Shown in pieces: positions 37,344 through 46,015 of a stretch of 64,000 nt of DNA. The stretch lies in NCBI RefSeq assembly GCF_019754935.1, contig NZ_JAGSOA010000001.1, positions 1 to 64,000 of the forward strand, read 5' to 3'. Source of the DNA: Corynebacterium parakroppenstedtii (GTDB taxonomy: Bacteria > Actinomycetota > Actinomycetes > Mycobacteriales > Mycobacteriaceae). The notes beneath the pieces are model-generated. The model was not told the DNA's origin and ran no database searches. It worked only from the letters and a program-made list of their open reading frames with translations. Numbering within the stretch: the first letter of the stretch is position 1; each line of letters starts with the position of its first letter. The position numbers were made by a program, and so were the translations under genes.

Positions 37344-37671
37344 AGGTCTCCTTCGGTGGGATATATCGTGCTTGGTCAGGGGATCACGAAAAGTGTCGCC
37401 ACACATCAGTGTATGTCGGATCACACAGTATGTAACCAATCACACTATAGTGTCAGGCGTAAGTGTGGTAATTGCCGGGTTCATTCGCGAAGCTAGTCAA
37501 TGGTTACTTAGTAACTCATGACGGCCTGCGGGGACGTGTGGCGTGGTGCAAACCATCAAGCCCTTATCCGCGGTAGTTTTAGGGCGGGTAGAAAGTAGTA
37601 AAAAGGCGCATATACCAGCACTAAGTGGGGTCGGCGTCGGCACGAAGAATCGGAAGGGAGTAGCCGCACAG
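37344..37671. promoter_or_regulatory. Divergent ndh / methyltransferase control region
   Basis: This 328-nt region has two perfect palindromes: ACACTATAGTGT (37442-37453) and GTTACT-T-AGTAAC (37503-37515). TGTATGTCGGATCACA (37410-37425) is a partial match to the GlxR/CRP consensus TGTGA-N6-TCACA. An open frame joins part of the region (from 37543) to the methyltransferase, but its first 43 codons look unlike coding sequence. The promoters of both genes should lie here. Confidence 0.5.
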
Positions 37672-39015
37672 GTGAAAAACAAAGGGCATATTGACCCCAC
37701 AACGTGGCCTAACCTCGTCCGAGAATCCTCCGCACCCATGATGGGGGCGAGAGCTAGCGCAGTTCACGATCGACTCGAAGAGTTCCTCGAGTCCGTCGAC
37801 ATCTCCGTGCCGGACGAACCCATCGGAATTGGAGACATCGATCCCGAACCACCTATTGCCTACAACCCTGAAGCAATATTTTCGTCGGAACCGATGCGGA
37901 TGTCGGTCTATGACCCCAATGTCATGAACCGCATGGTCGACTCCGGTTTCCTCGGCCTCGGCGAGGGATATGTCGCGGGAGAATGGGACGCGATACCTCT
38001 AGCCGACGTGCTAGCAACCCTGCTCGACCACGACATCGAGGCCGGATGGGGGAAAATGCTCTCCCGATGGTCGCGGAACAAAGTGACCGGCGTACCCCGT
38101 GCAGGTGAACTGCCCCTCGAACTCATCGAACTGTGCACCGGCCCCTCAAAAACATGGGGAAGCCCCCTGTTTGCGACGAGCTCGCGGACATCTGTCACTG
38201 AGACGCTGAATTGGAAAAACAAAACCACCATTGTCGACGTGACACGGTACGAATCGCCACAGTCGGTGTCATATGACGATATCGAGTCCGCCCAGTACCG
38301 ACGCGTGAACCAAATGCTGGATGAATGTCGCGTCGGGCCTGGTTCGCGAGTGCTCGAGTTCCCAGCATCGAGTGCGACGCTTGCCGTGACTGCTGCTCGA
38401 CGAGGCGCCACCGTCGATGTTCTCACGTCGGACCCCGTTTACGCTGAGGACATACGGCGCATTGTGCGGGAAGAGAAGCTGGCGGGTGCTGTTCACGTGG
38501 AAACCATCAGTGGGCCGATACCGAGCCCCCGTCAATGGTCGGGTGCGTATGACGCAATCATGTCGGTTGAACGCATGGAAACGATGGGCGTAGGAGGCTT
38601 GCGCCCGTTTTTGCGAGCAATTGGGCGGATGCTGTCTCCCGGCGGTCGGGCTTGCATACAGAGCGTCATCAACACTGGGCTTTCGGAGAACTCTCTCCAA
38701 GCTCTCGGGATCATGCGTGGTTATGTGTGGCCAGCGTTGGAATATCCGACGGTGGAGAATGTCTGCGATGCGCTAATGCGGTATACCGATCTGGTGGAAC
38801 GGGCCGAGGTCCATTGCGGCGATCATTTGCGTGTCACGTTGCCACTGTGGCGACGCGAATTCGCGATTAATCGCGATGCTGCAGCAGCTGCCGGTTTTGA
38901 TCGTGTTTACCGACGTTTGTGGTTCTATGTCTTAGCGCTGCAAGAAGCCTTGTTTATGCGCGGTGAATTGGATGTCGCTCAGTTTGTTCTTCTAAAGCCG
39001 AAGAAGAGCGAGTAG
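37672..39015 (+). CDS. Cyclopropane-fatty-acid synthase-like SAM methyltransferase
   Basis: About 447 residues from GTG 37672, with GGAAGGGAG 11 nt upstream; the open frame runs from 37543, so a longer form is possible. The region ending in FLGLGEGYVAGEWDAIPLADVL resembles the N-terminal part of CFA synthases. The SAM domain follows (CRVGPGSRVLEFPASSATLA), with a variant motif I: EFPAS replaces the usual E-x-G-x-G. YDAIMSVERMETMGVGGLRPFL and LSPGGRACIQSV are the later family segments. Expected chemistry is methyl or cyclopropane transfer to phospholipid acyl chains, but the altered motif I needs testing. It converges with dedA and overlaps it by 62 nt. Confidence 0.8.
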   Translation: MKNKGHIDPTTWPNLVRESSAPMMGARASAVHDRLEEFLESVDISVPDEPIGIGDIDPEPPIAYNPEAIFSSEPMRMSVYDPNVMNRMVDSGFLGLGEGYVAGEWDAIPLADVLATLLDHDIEAGWGKMLSRWSRNKVTGVPRAGELPLELIELCTGPSKTWGSPLFATSSRTSVTETLNWKNKTTIVDVTRYESPQSVSYDDIESAQYRRVNQMLDECRVGPGSRVLEFPASSATLAVTAARRGATVDVLTSDPVYAEDIRRIVREEKLAGAVHVETISGPIPSPRQWSGAYDAIMSVERMETMGVGGLRPFLRAIGRMLSPGGRACIQSVINTGLSENSLQALGIMRGYVWPALEYPTVENVCDALMRYTDLVERAEVHCGDHLRVTLPLWRREFAINRDAAAAAGFDRVYRRLWFYVLALQEALFMRGELDVAQFVLLKPKKSE

Positions 39016-39721
39016 CGGAAGGGGCGGTGGAAGGCTCGGCAACGGATTCCGACGCAACGTCTGCGGAGTCTTCCTTAGCGTCCTGGGTGCCCTGGGCATT
39101 CTGATTGGTCTGATCCCAATTACTGCGGTGCTTTCTCCACGCGAGTTGGGTGGCTTTGAACAAAGCCGGTATGACGACGGACAACAATCCAAGAATGATA
39201 AACCAGTGAACGTATTTGTCGATTAGAGGAATACCCCCTAACCAGTATCCAATTGCTATCACTCCTGCGCCCCATATCGTGCTTCCGATGACGGACCAAA
39301 GAGTGAACGTTCGGTGTTTCATGCCAGAAACGCCCGCAACGACGGGCGTAAGTGTGCGAACTACTCCGATGAAACGCGCAAGCATGACTGTGGGCGCGCC
39401 GAATCGATCAAAGAAATGATGAGTGCGATCAAGGGCTCGCGGACCCATCCAGGTCATCGCTCTGGATTCGAGAACTCGTGGGCCAACCTTGCGTCCAAAC
39501 AAGAAGCCGACTTGGTCGCCTGCGATTGCGGCGAGGGGAACGGTGAGCATGAGTTGCCACACGTGCGCGAAGGGGTGAGGCTGGGCTGCCAAAATACCCG
39601 CGGTGAACAGCAGAGTATCGCCGGGAAAGATGAAGCCGATGAGCATGCCGGTTTCCATGAAGATGATGACGAGGACGCCAATGAAGCCGAAAGTATTGAT
39701 CAGCATATTGACGTCGAACAT
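38954..39721 (-). CDS. DedA-family membrane protein
   Basis: A 255-residue protein from ATG 39721 (frame opens at 39739). It has the DedA/SNARE-associated pattern: FGFIGVLVIIFMETGMLIGF, FPGDTLLFTAGILA, AIAGDQVGFLFGRKVG, a re-entrant FFDRFGAPTVMLARFIGVVR with the conserved Arg, and VVAGVSGMKHRTF. About five hydrophobic segments are visible. DedA proteins move undecaprenyl phosphate and phospholipids across the membrane. The C-terminal ~55 residues are hydrophilic and lie over the 3' end of the convergent methyltransferase gene, 62 nt overlap. Confidence 0.88.
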   Translation of the reverse strand: MFDVNMLINTFGFIGVLVIIFMETGMLIGFIFPGDTLLFTAGILAAQPHPFAHVWQLMLTVPLAAIAGDQVGFLFGRKVGPRVLESRAMTWMGPRALDRTHHFFDRFGAPTVMLARFIGVVRTLTPVVAGVSGMKHRTFTLWSVIGSTIWGAGVIAIGYWLGGIPLIDKYVHWFIILGLLSVVIPALFKATQLAWRKHRSNWDQTNQNAQGTQDAKEDSADVASESVAEPSTAPSATRSSSALEEQTERHPIHRA

Positions 39722-39739
39722 GCTTCGCTCACACCCCAA

Positions 39740-39874
39740 TCAACTCAAATCGCGTAGTCACCGACGAGAGCCCCGGCAGTAGTCTTGCTCTCAAGCGCTC
39801 TAGGCTACTCCATGTTGCCTGCGACGTGCATTGGAGCTGCTATGGCGAGTATCCCATTGCTCATGGGGCAAGGA
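39740..39874 (-). other. Intergenic region between dedA and the phosphoribosyltransferase gene
   Basis: 135 nt containing the likely dedA promoter (minus strand) and the 3' region of the phosphoribosyltransferase gene. A small hairpin CCCAT-N5-ATGGG at 39853-39867 is the only repeat I see, without a T-run. Nothing else recognised. Confidence 0.3.
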
Positions 39875-40411
39875 TTACTTGTTACTGGGCTTAACCGGGG
39901 GCAGGGTTGACCACGGGAAATTAATCCACTTATCTGTGTATTTCCATACGTAGTCCGATTTAATTACTGACTGAGGTTTTTCGTAAATAACCGCAGTGCG
40001 GGACTCTTTGACCGTTTCTTTGCAGAATTCCTGCACGAGCTCCAGCGTTTTTCCAGTATCGGCGACGTCGTCGGCAATGAGGACTTTCATTCCCGTGAGA
40101 TCTACCGCGTCCGGAGTGGGTGGCAGCATGATGGGTGTTTCAAGGCGCTCATTGATGCCGGTATAAAACTCGACATTGATGACCGACACGTTCTTAATCC
40201 CCATGGCGTATCCCAGCGCACCACCGATCAGGAGACCACCGCGCGCAATGGACAAGATGAGGTCAGGCTCGTAGTCATCAATGACCGTTTGAGCGAGCTC
40301 ACGCATGGCGCAACCGAACTTTTCGTATGTGAGCTCCTCGCGATCACCTTCGGTTGCTCCGTCGATAACTGGGCCCTTGTTTTTGTCTGATGAGTTCGTT
40401 GACGCCGTCAT
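39875..40411 (-). CDS. Purine phosphoribosyltransferase-like protein
   Basis: 178 residues from ATG 40411, with GAGGACAAGG upstream; the longer frame to 40465 has no site. The PRPP-binding motif VLIADDVADTGKTLELV is intact, and LILSIARGGLLIGGALGYAMG is the preceding PRT segment. Overall closest to the Gpt/xanthine-hypoxanthine type of type I phosphoribosyltransferase. The role is probably salvage of guanine/xanthine/hypoxanthine, but nucleobase preference cannot be read. A possible -10 element, TACAAT on the minus strand, lies about 100 nt upstream. Confidence 0.85.
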   Translation of the reverse strand: MTASTNSSDKNKGPVIDGATEGDREELTYEKFGCAMRELAQTVIDDYEPDLILSIARGGLLIGGALGYAMGIKNVSVINVEFYTGINERLETPIMLPPTPDAVDLTGMKVLIADDVADTGKTLELVQEFCKETVKESRTAVIYEKPQSVIKSDYVWKYTDKWINFPWSTLPPVKPSNK

Positions 40412-40618
40412 ATCCTTGTCCTCGTTGTCGCAGGGAACTGATCCGTGCCAGCACGTCGGCCACATGATCGACGAGTCACACTGGCTCCGGCTGAAAAGCC
40501 GTGTACCGATTGTAAAACAGGCCGTCGCGTCACCAGGAATAGGAGAGTGGGAGAGAGCGAAACGTAGAGGCCGTTGGACTACTTCCCTTTACGTCGTTCT
40601 AGGTCGCTTTAAGCTCCA
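40412..40618 (-). promoter_or_regulatory. Leader/promoter region of the phosphoribosyltransferase gene
   Basis: A 207-nt gap between two minus-strand genes. On the minus strand TTTTACAATCGG offers a -10 (TACAAT) near 40511-40516, followed by a compact hairpin CGGCT-TTTC-AGCCG. No purine riboswitch core is recognisable. The distal part is the 3' flank of the MFS gene's upstream neighbour and has no gene. Confidence 0.35.
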
Positions 40619-42001
40619 CTATGTTTCGCTCATGTCTTTGTGCTTGGTTTCTGGGATCACCCAAATCGCAATCATGGATATCACGGTGGTGACAGCGAGG
40701 TATACACCGACCATGTCAACACTGAACCGTGTGACCAGCCATGTTGCGATGAAGGGTGCGATGGCAGCTCCCAGAATCGACGCAAGATTGTACGCGATTC
40801 CCGAGCCGGTGTAGCGGACGTTAGTGGGGAAGAGCTCCGGCAAAACTGCGGACATGGGGCTGAAAATGCACCCCATCACACCCATTCCCACGATGAGGAA
40901 GATCAATACCGTCATTTTGTTCGCTGACTCGGAATTCAGTAACACGGGGAACAGTGCCGCGAAAATGAGCATGGCGACCGATGACGTGAGTAGCGATTTC
41001 CGACGGCCCCGTTTATCGGCGCCTAGGGCTGCAAAGGGAATAGTTCCCATAAACATCAGTACAGAGATGAGCTGGAGAACAAGGAATTCTTCGTAGGGAA
41101 TTCCCAGCCCCGCTGAGTCTTCAGGTTTCCCAATGCCGTACGACAAAATCCACGTCGTAATGAGGTAGAAGAGTGTGTAGCAGGACACCATAACTAAGGT
41201 GCCTTGGATGATTTGAACCCATGACGTCTTGAAGACTTCCGCGAGTGGTGCGTCGACCCGCTTGCCAGATTCAACGGCTTTCTTGAAGACGGGGGTTTCC
41301 TCTAATGAGAAGCGAACCCATAGGCCGATGATGACCATGACCGATGAGAAGAGGAACGGAATACGCCATCCCCACGACATGAATGCGCCGGACGTGTCAC
41401 CGATGGTGTAACCCAATGTGGTCGCGAGGATGAGGAAGGATCCGTTGGCCACCAGGAAACCAATCGGAGCTCCCAATTGCGGCCACATCGCAGCCCACGC
41501 TCTTTTATCTTTTGACGCGGTTTCTGTGGCCAGAAGTGCTGCTCCCGACCATTCTCCGCCGAGGTCGAGCCCCTGGCTGAACCTCATGAGTGCTAATAGT
41601 GCAGGCGCGAATAAGCCAATGGCCCCATATGTCGGCAATAAACCGATGATAAATGTCGCTATCCCCATGGTGAGTAGCGAGGCGACTAGCGTTGCTTTGC
41701 GGCCGATTCGGTCGCCGAAATGCCCAAAAACGACGGAGCCCAGTGGCCGACCGAGAAAAGCGAGCCCGAACGTCGCAAAGGATGCGAAAAGTTTAACGGT
41801 CGGGTCGTCATTATCTGGAAAGAATAAATAAGGGAAAACAGCCACCGCAGCTGTGGCATAAACATAGAAATCGTAAAATTCAATTGTTGTTCCCACCATG
41901 GATGCGACGATAATTTTCCGACGCATCGACGGCTCTGTCATTGGGGAGACTGTACCAGGGGAGACGGTAGTGGAACCCGGCGCTCGGGTAGCAGAAGTCA
42001 C
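40619..42001 (-). CDS. MFS transporter, metabolite:H+ symporter (MHS) family
   Basis: 460 residues, 12 predicted membrane helices. GTG 42001 was chosen because AAGGA lies 9 nt upstream. MHS signatures are GTTIEFYDFYVYATAAVAVF, GRPLGSVVFGHFGDRIGRKATLV, the conserved RFSQGLDLGGEWSGAALLATE, and WGWRIPFLFSSVMVIIGLWVR. Relatives carry proline/betaine, shikimate, citrate, alpha-ketoglutarate or other acids with H+; substrate is not deducible. It stands alone, with 200-260 nt on both sides. Confidence 0.93.
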   Translation of the reverse strand: MTSATRAPGSTTVSPGTVSPMTEPSMRRKIIVASMVGTTIEFYDFYVYATAAVAVFPYLFFPDNDDPTVKLFASFATFGLAFLGRPLGSVVFGHFGDRIGRKATLVASLLTMGIATFIIGLLPTYGAIGLFAPALLALMRFSQGLDLGGEWSGAALLATETASKDKRAWAAMWPQLGAPIGFLVANGSFLILATTLGYTIGDTSGAFMSWGWRIPFLFSSVMVIIGLWVRFSLEETPVFKKAVESGKRVDAPLAEVFKTSWVQIIQGTLVMVSCYTLFYLITTWILSYGIGKPEDSAGLGIPYEEFLVLQLISVLMFMGTIPFAALGADKRGRRKSLLTSSVAMLIFAALFPVLLNSESANKMTVLIFLIVGMGVMGCIFSPMSAVLPELFPTNVRYTGSGIAYNLASILGAAIAPFIATWLVTRFSVDMVGVYLAVTTVISMIAIWVIPETKHKDMSET

Positions 42002-42263
42002 GCGAATAGTCCTTATTACTCAATACACGCTTTAGGTATGTACATGCTTCACGTATTTATGGGCAGATAACTGATATAGCAAAGAGGTTGGCTATAGGAC
42101 CTTGGGTGACTAGTAGGCAGGGGTGGCGCCATCTAGGCACGTCAAGTAGGCATAGGATACTTTCCCAAAATGCGAAAAACAAGTCTCATATAATGGAATT
42201 CTTTAATGCGACTTTGTCTACCCGACTAGCACCGAGCCGAGCGCAGGCCTACTATTCCCTCTC
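42002..42263. promoter_or_regulatory. Divergent promoter region, MFS gene / ktrB
   Basis: A 262-nt region between divergent genes. TATAAT at 42189-42194 is a perfect -10 for ktrB, leaving a leader of about 60 nt, but no good -35 is seen. The leader is too short for a c-di-AMP (ydaO) riboswitch. AT-rich sequence near 42010-42070 likely holds the MFS promoter. Confidence 0.5.
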
Positions 42264-43649
42264 GTGGCAAAAAGAAGGATAGGTGGGCGCTCCCTCAATC
42301 CGACGCAGTTAGTGTCCATCGGGTTCTTTGGGCTTATCGTTATCGGTGCTCTAGCGCTGATGATGCCGTTTTCCAGTGTGAGGCACACGGTGACTGACCC
42401 ATTAACAGCAATCTTTACGTCGACGTCGGCCGTCTCGCTGACAGGGCTGACCGTCGTGGATACGGGAGGCCACTGGAGCACCGCGGGCAAGATCATCATC
42501 GCCACCCTCATTCAGCTCAGTGGCTTGGGAATCATGAGCTTGACCTCGCTAGCTGGGATGATTCTCACGGGGCGGTTCGGTCTTCGACTGCGGATGAATG
42601 CTGCTGCGGAAGGGCGCACGCTATCCATTGGCGACGTGAAGTCCACTCTCATTGCCACCCTTGGTTTCACCGCCTTGGTCGAAGGAGCTGTGACTCTGAT
42701 GTTGGCATCGCGATTTGCCAACAAGTACGGAATGTCGGTTGACCGCGCCATGGGGGAAGGCCTTTTCCACGCGATTTCATCATTTAACAACGCGGGTTTC
42801 GGCCTCCGAAAAGACAACCTTGTTCCATATGCTGCGGATGCGTGGATCCTCCTGCCCTTGGCCGGTTCCATCATCATTGGCGGCTTGGGCTTCCCGGTCC
42901 TGCGTGAACTGGTCACGCGGCTAAGGATCCGCGTATTACGCGGCTGGAACTGGTCCAACCGAGACAAGCGACTAGGCCATCTCAGTGTGACGTCGCGCCT
43001 GACGCTCATCGGGACCGCCGTTTTGGTCTTAGGCGGCTGGCTTGTGATCGGTGTCTTGGAATGGAACAAGGCCATGTCTGGAATGCCGATAGGTGAAAAA
43101 ATTCTTACCGCGTTTTTCCAATCCGTGACCCCTCGTACCGCGGGTTTCAACTCGGTGGATTATGGGCAGTTTCATCCGTCAACACTATTTATCACTGACA
43201 TTTTCATGTTCATCGGTGGTGGTTCGGCAGGAACCGCGGGCGGCATTAAAATCTCAACGCTTCTTGTTCTCGTGGCAGCGATGATTGCAGAATTCCGTGG
43301 CGAGACCGACACCGTCATTGGCCACCGAAAAATCTCCTACTCAGTTGTCCGGCAGGCGATGACAGTATTCGCGTTGGGAATCATGTTGGTCGCGGTCGGT
43401 GTCATCTCGTTGATGTTGATCGAAAACAAGTTCACTGGTTCCCAAATTCTGTTTGAAGTCACCTCAGCATTCGGCACCGTCGGTTTGACCACGGGTATCA
43501 CGCCGTCATTGCAGGGCTCGTCGCAAATTATTTTGTGCTTCATTATGTATCTGGGCCGCATCGGTCCGATCACATTGGTCACCGCACTAGCTGGTCAGGA
43601 TAAAGCGCGACGTTTCTCGTATCCGGAAGAACGGCCGTTCATTGGTTAA
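42264..43649 (+). CDS. ktrB: Potassium uptake protein, membrane subunit (KtrB/TrkH family)
   Basis: 461 residues with the four-fold M1-P-M2 design. The selectivity-filter segments are STSAVSLTGLTVVD, ISSFNNAGFGL, SVTPRTAGFNSVD and TSAFGTVGLTTG. An Arg in the last repeat region and GGIKISTLLVLV are typical of KtrB. GTG 42264 opens the frame with no obvious ribosome site. KtrB forms a dimeric K+ (Na+) channel-like transporter gated by the cytosolic KtrA ring; ktrA is the next gene. Confidence 0.94.
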   Translation: MAKRRIGGRSLNPTQLVSIGFFGLIVIGALALMMPFSSVRHTVTDPLTAIFTSTSAVSLTGLTVVDTGGHWSTAGKIIIATLIQLSGLGIMSLTSLAGMILTGRFGLRLRMNAAAEGRTLSIGDVKSTLIATLGFTALVEGAVTLMLASRFANKYGMSVDRAMGEGLFHAISSFNNAGFGLRKDNLVPYAADAWILLPLAGSIIIGGLGFPVLRELVTRLRIRVLRGWNWSNRDKRLGHLSVTSRLTLIGTAVLVLGGWLVIGVLEWNKAMSGMPIGEKILTAFFQSVTPRTAGFNSVDYGQFHPSTLFITDIFMFIGGGSAGTAGGIKISTLLVLVAAMIAEFRGETDTVIGHRKISYSVVRQAMTVFALGIMLVAVGVISLMLIENKFTGSQILFEVTSAFGTVGLTTGITPSLQGSSQIILCFIMYLGRIGPITLVTALAGQDKARRFSYPEERPFIG

Positions 43650-43764
43650 ACGTCATTGGTTAGACGCTGGAACGAGAGTAGTTTTTAAGAGCCTGACGCG
43701 GTGGAAGAGCGTCGTCCGTCCATGTCAGGATTAGTAAAATCGCAACTAGGGGAGGACAATCCCG

Positions 43765-44451
43765 ATGGTGCATTTCTTTTCATCAACAACTCGTCCGAAG
43801 ATGAATCTCGCGCCGGTCGTTATTGTCGGTTTAGGCCGCTTCGGCTCTGCAATGGCTAGGGAACTGACGGACCACGGCGTCGAAGTGATGGGAATAGACA
43901 GTCGGCAGCGGATGGTCCAGAATGCGGCCGATATTGTCACGAATACTGCCGTCGCTGACTCTACTGATATTGAGGCTCTCCGCCAGTTGGGTGTTGATCA
44001 GGTTGGCCGCGCTGTTGTTGCGATTGGATCGAACCTTGAGGCCTCTATCTTGACCGCATCAAACCTCATGGAGCTCGGGGTTAAGGATGTGTGGGCCAAA
44101 GCGGACTCTAAGGCCCATGGACGGATTTTGACTCAGCTTGGAGTCCACCATGTGGTCCGCCCAGAGGCCGATACTGGTCGTCGGGTCGCACACATGCTGG
44201 GAGGCCACATCCAGGAATTCGTGCAGTTCGACAAGGGTTACAGCATGATTATGACCAAGCCGAACAAAGTGCTTCTTCGCGATCCACTCGATAACCGACG
44301 CTTGTGGGAGGACTACAAAGTGCACGTTGTCTCAGTTCGGAGCGACGGTGGCCAGTGGGTTCCGGCGACCGATGGCCGTGATTTTGAACCTACGGATGCA
44401 CTGATCCTCGCAGGAAGCCCAGAGCGGATTGAAACATTTGCCCGGAAATAG
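43765..44451 (+). CDS. ktrA: Potassium uptake regulator KtrA (TrkA-N/RCK)
   Basis: 228 residues with an RCK-N domain (VVIVGLGRFGSAMARELTDHG, then VMGIDSRQRMVQN and TNTAVADSTDIEALRQLGVD) that binds nucleotide, and an RCK-C domain that can bind c-di-AMP. GGGGAGGACA precedes ATG 43765. It follows ktrB by 115 nt and directly abuts the sulP gene, so K+ and anion transport may share a transcript. Confidence 0.93.
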   Translation: MVHFFSSTTRPKMNLAPVVIVGLGRFGSAMARELTDHGVEVMGIDSRQRMVQNAADIVTNTAVADSTDIEALRQLGVDQVGRAVVAIGSNLEASILTASNLMELGVKDVWAKADSKAHGRILTQLGVHHVVRPEADTGRRVAHMLGGHIQEFVQFDKGYSMIMTKPNKVLLRDPLDNRRLWEDYKVHVVSVRSDGGQWVPATDGRDFEPTDALILAGSPERIETFARK

Positions 44452-44452
44452 T

Positions 44453-45952
44453 GTGAAGGATGCCGTTACCGACCATCCGGCGACGGTCGGTTCGTTTCGC
44501 TCAGCCTTCTCTTCGTGGGGTCGGTTCCGTACAGAGATCTTCGGCGGGTTGGTGACCTCGCTTGCTCTCATCCCTGAAGTGATTTCTTTCTCGATCGTCG
44601 AAGGCGTCGATCCACGGGTTGGCTTATTCACATCCTTCGTCATGTGTGTGGCGATCGCTTTTACCGGCGGCAGGCCCGCGATGGTCACGGCGGCGGCAGG
44701 ATCAGTGGCGCTAGTCATGGCTCCGCTGGTGAAAAACCACGGAGTCGATTATCTGGTTCCCGCGGTGTTGTTAGCGGGAATGATCCAGATTGCTCTGGGG
44801 CTCGGCGGCGTCGCGAACTTAATGCGCTTTATTCCGCGAAGCGTGATGAACGGGTTCGTGAACGCCCTGGCTATCCTCATTTTTCTCGCTCAACTCCAGC
44901 ACGTCATTCATGTGCCATGGATGGTTTACGTGCTGGTCGCCATAAGCCTTGCCATTATGGTTGTCTGGCCGCGCGTGAACAGAGTCATTCCGGGCCCCTT
45001 GGTGGCCATTGTGGTTGTGACAGCGTTGGCCATTCTGGGGCATATCGACGTTCCCACGGTCCGTGATCAGGGAGAACTGCCCCATGGGGTGCCGTCGTTG
45101 ATAATTCCTGATGTGGTGTTCGGGTTCCGCCATTTCGGGGTTATCGCGCCGTACGCGTTGGGGGCTGCCATCGTCGGTCTCATTGAGTCGTTGTTGACCG
45201 CGAAACTTGTTGATGACATCACGGACCAGCACTCTGATAAAACGCGGGAGTCATGGGGGCTCGGAATCGCGAATGTCGCTAGTGCCTTCGTTGGAGGTCA
45301 GGGCGGTTGCGCGATGATCGGGCAGACGATGATCAATGTGCGCCATGCCCAAGCTCGTACACGCCTCTCTACGCTTCTCGCCGGCGTGTTTCTCCTCGTT
45401 CTTGTGGTTTCGCTAGGGGAGATCGTTGGGCAAATCCCGATGGCCGCGCTCGTCGCCGTGATGTTCGTCGTCGCTTTTTCGACGATGGATTGGCACTCGG
45501 TCGACCCGAGAACGCTCCGGAGAATGCCGCTGAGCGAGACAGCGGTGATGGGTGCGACGATTATCGCGACAGTGGTGACCAATAACCTCGCGGTCGGCGT
45601 CGTGTGCGGGGTGCTGGGCGCGAGCGTGATGTTTGTTCGTCGCGTTGCTCATATGGTGACGGTGGAACGGGTGGACCATTCCTCCGAGACCAGTCGGTAC
45701 CGGGTTCGGGGACAGTTGTTTTTTGCCTCGAGTAATGACGTGGTGTTCAGCTTTAATTACACTGACCCGGCGAAAACTATCGAAATTGATGTCTCCGAGG
45801 CCGAAGTGTGGGATTCTTCCGCCGTATCAGCTTTGGAATCTATCGCCTACAAGTATCGCCAGCGCGGTAAACATGTTCAGGTTGTGGGCGCGACGGGCGC
45901 CAGCTTAGAGCGTCTACGTCGGTTGTCCTCACTGACGATCGTGGACGAGTAG
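44453..45952 (+). CDS. SulP-family anion transporter with STAS domain
   Basis: About 499 residues from GTG 44453; the open frame begins at TTG 44429 inside ktrA, and neither start has a strong site. Ten or more membrane segments: GGLVTSLALIPEVISFSIVEG, the TAAAGSVALVMAPLVK segment, IPRSVMNGFVNALAILIFLAQ, and GCAMIGQTMINVRHAQ in the SulP motif region. A cytosolic STAS domain ends the protein (IEIDVSEAEVWDSSAVSALES). SulP proteins carry sulfate, bicarbonate or dicarboxylates; with no sulfur-assimilation genes nearby and the Ktr pair upstream, bicarbonate is one possibility, unproven. Confidence 0.9.
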   Translation: MKDAVTDHPATVGSFRSAFSSWGRFRTEIFGGLVTSLALIPEVISFSIVEGVDPRVGLFTSFVMCVAIAFTGGRPAMVTAAAGSVALVMAPLVKNHGVDYLVPAVLLAGMIQIALGLGGVANLMRFIPRSVMNGFVNALAILIFLAQLQHVIHVPWMVYVLVAISLAIMVVWPRVNRVIPGPLVAIVVVTALAILGHIDVPTVRDQGELPHGVPSLIIPDVVFGFRHFGVIAPYALGAAIVGLIESLLTAKLVDDITDQHSDKTRESWGLGIANVASAFVGGQGGCAMIGQTMINVRHAQARTRLSTLLAGVFLLVLVVSLGEIVGQIPMAALVAVMFVVAFSTMDWHSVDPRTLRRMPLSETAVMGATIIATVVTNNLAVGVVCGVLGASVMFVRRVAHMVTVERVDHSSETSRYRVRGQLFFASSNDVVFSFNYTDPAKTIEIDVSEAEVWDSSAVSALESIAYKYRQRGKHVQVVGATGASLERLRRLSSLTIVDE

Positions 45953-46015
45953 TTCTCGGATAGGCAGGTGGGGTGCAAATGTGCCGTTCTCTGCCTTGGA
46001 GAGCACAATAAAACT

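Noticed and set aside
37503..37515. GTTACTTAGTAAC as another BioQ operator
   Set aside because: The half-sites are in the opposite orientation to TGAAC-N3-GTTAC, and the flanking genes have nothing to do with biotin.
42195..42263. c-di-AMP (ydaO) riboswitch before ktrB
   Set aside because: Only about 65 nt lie between the -10 box and the start codon, too little for this class.
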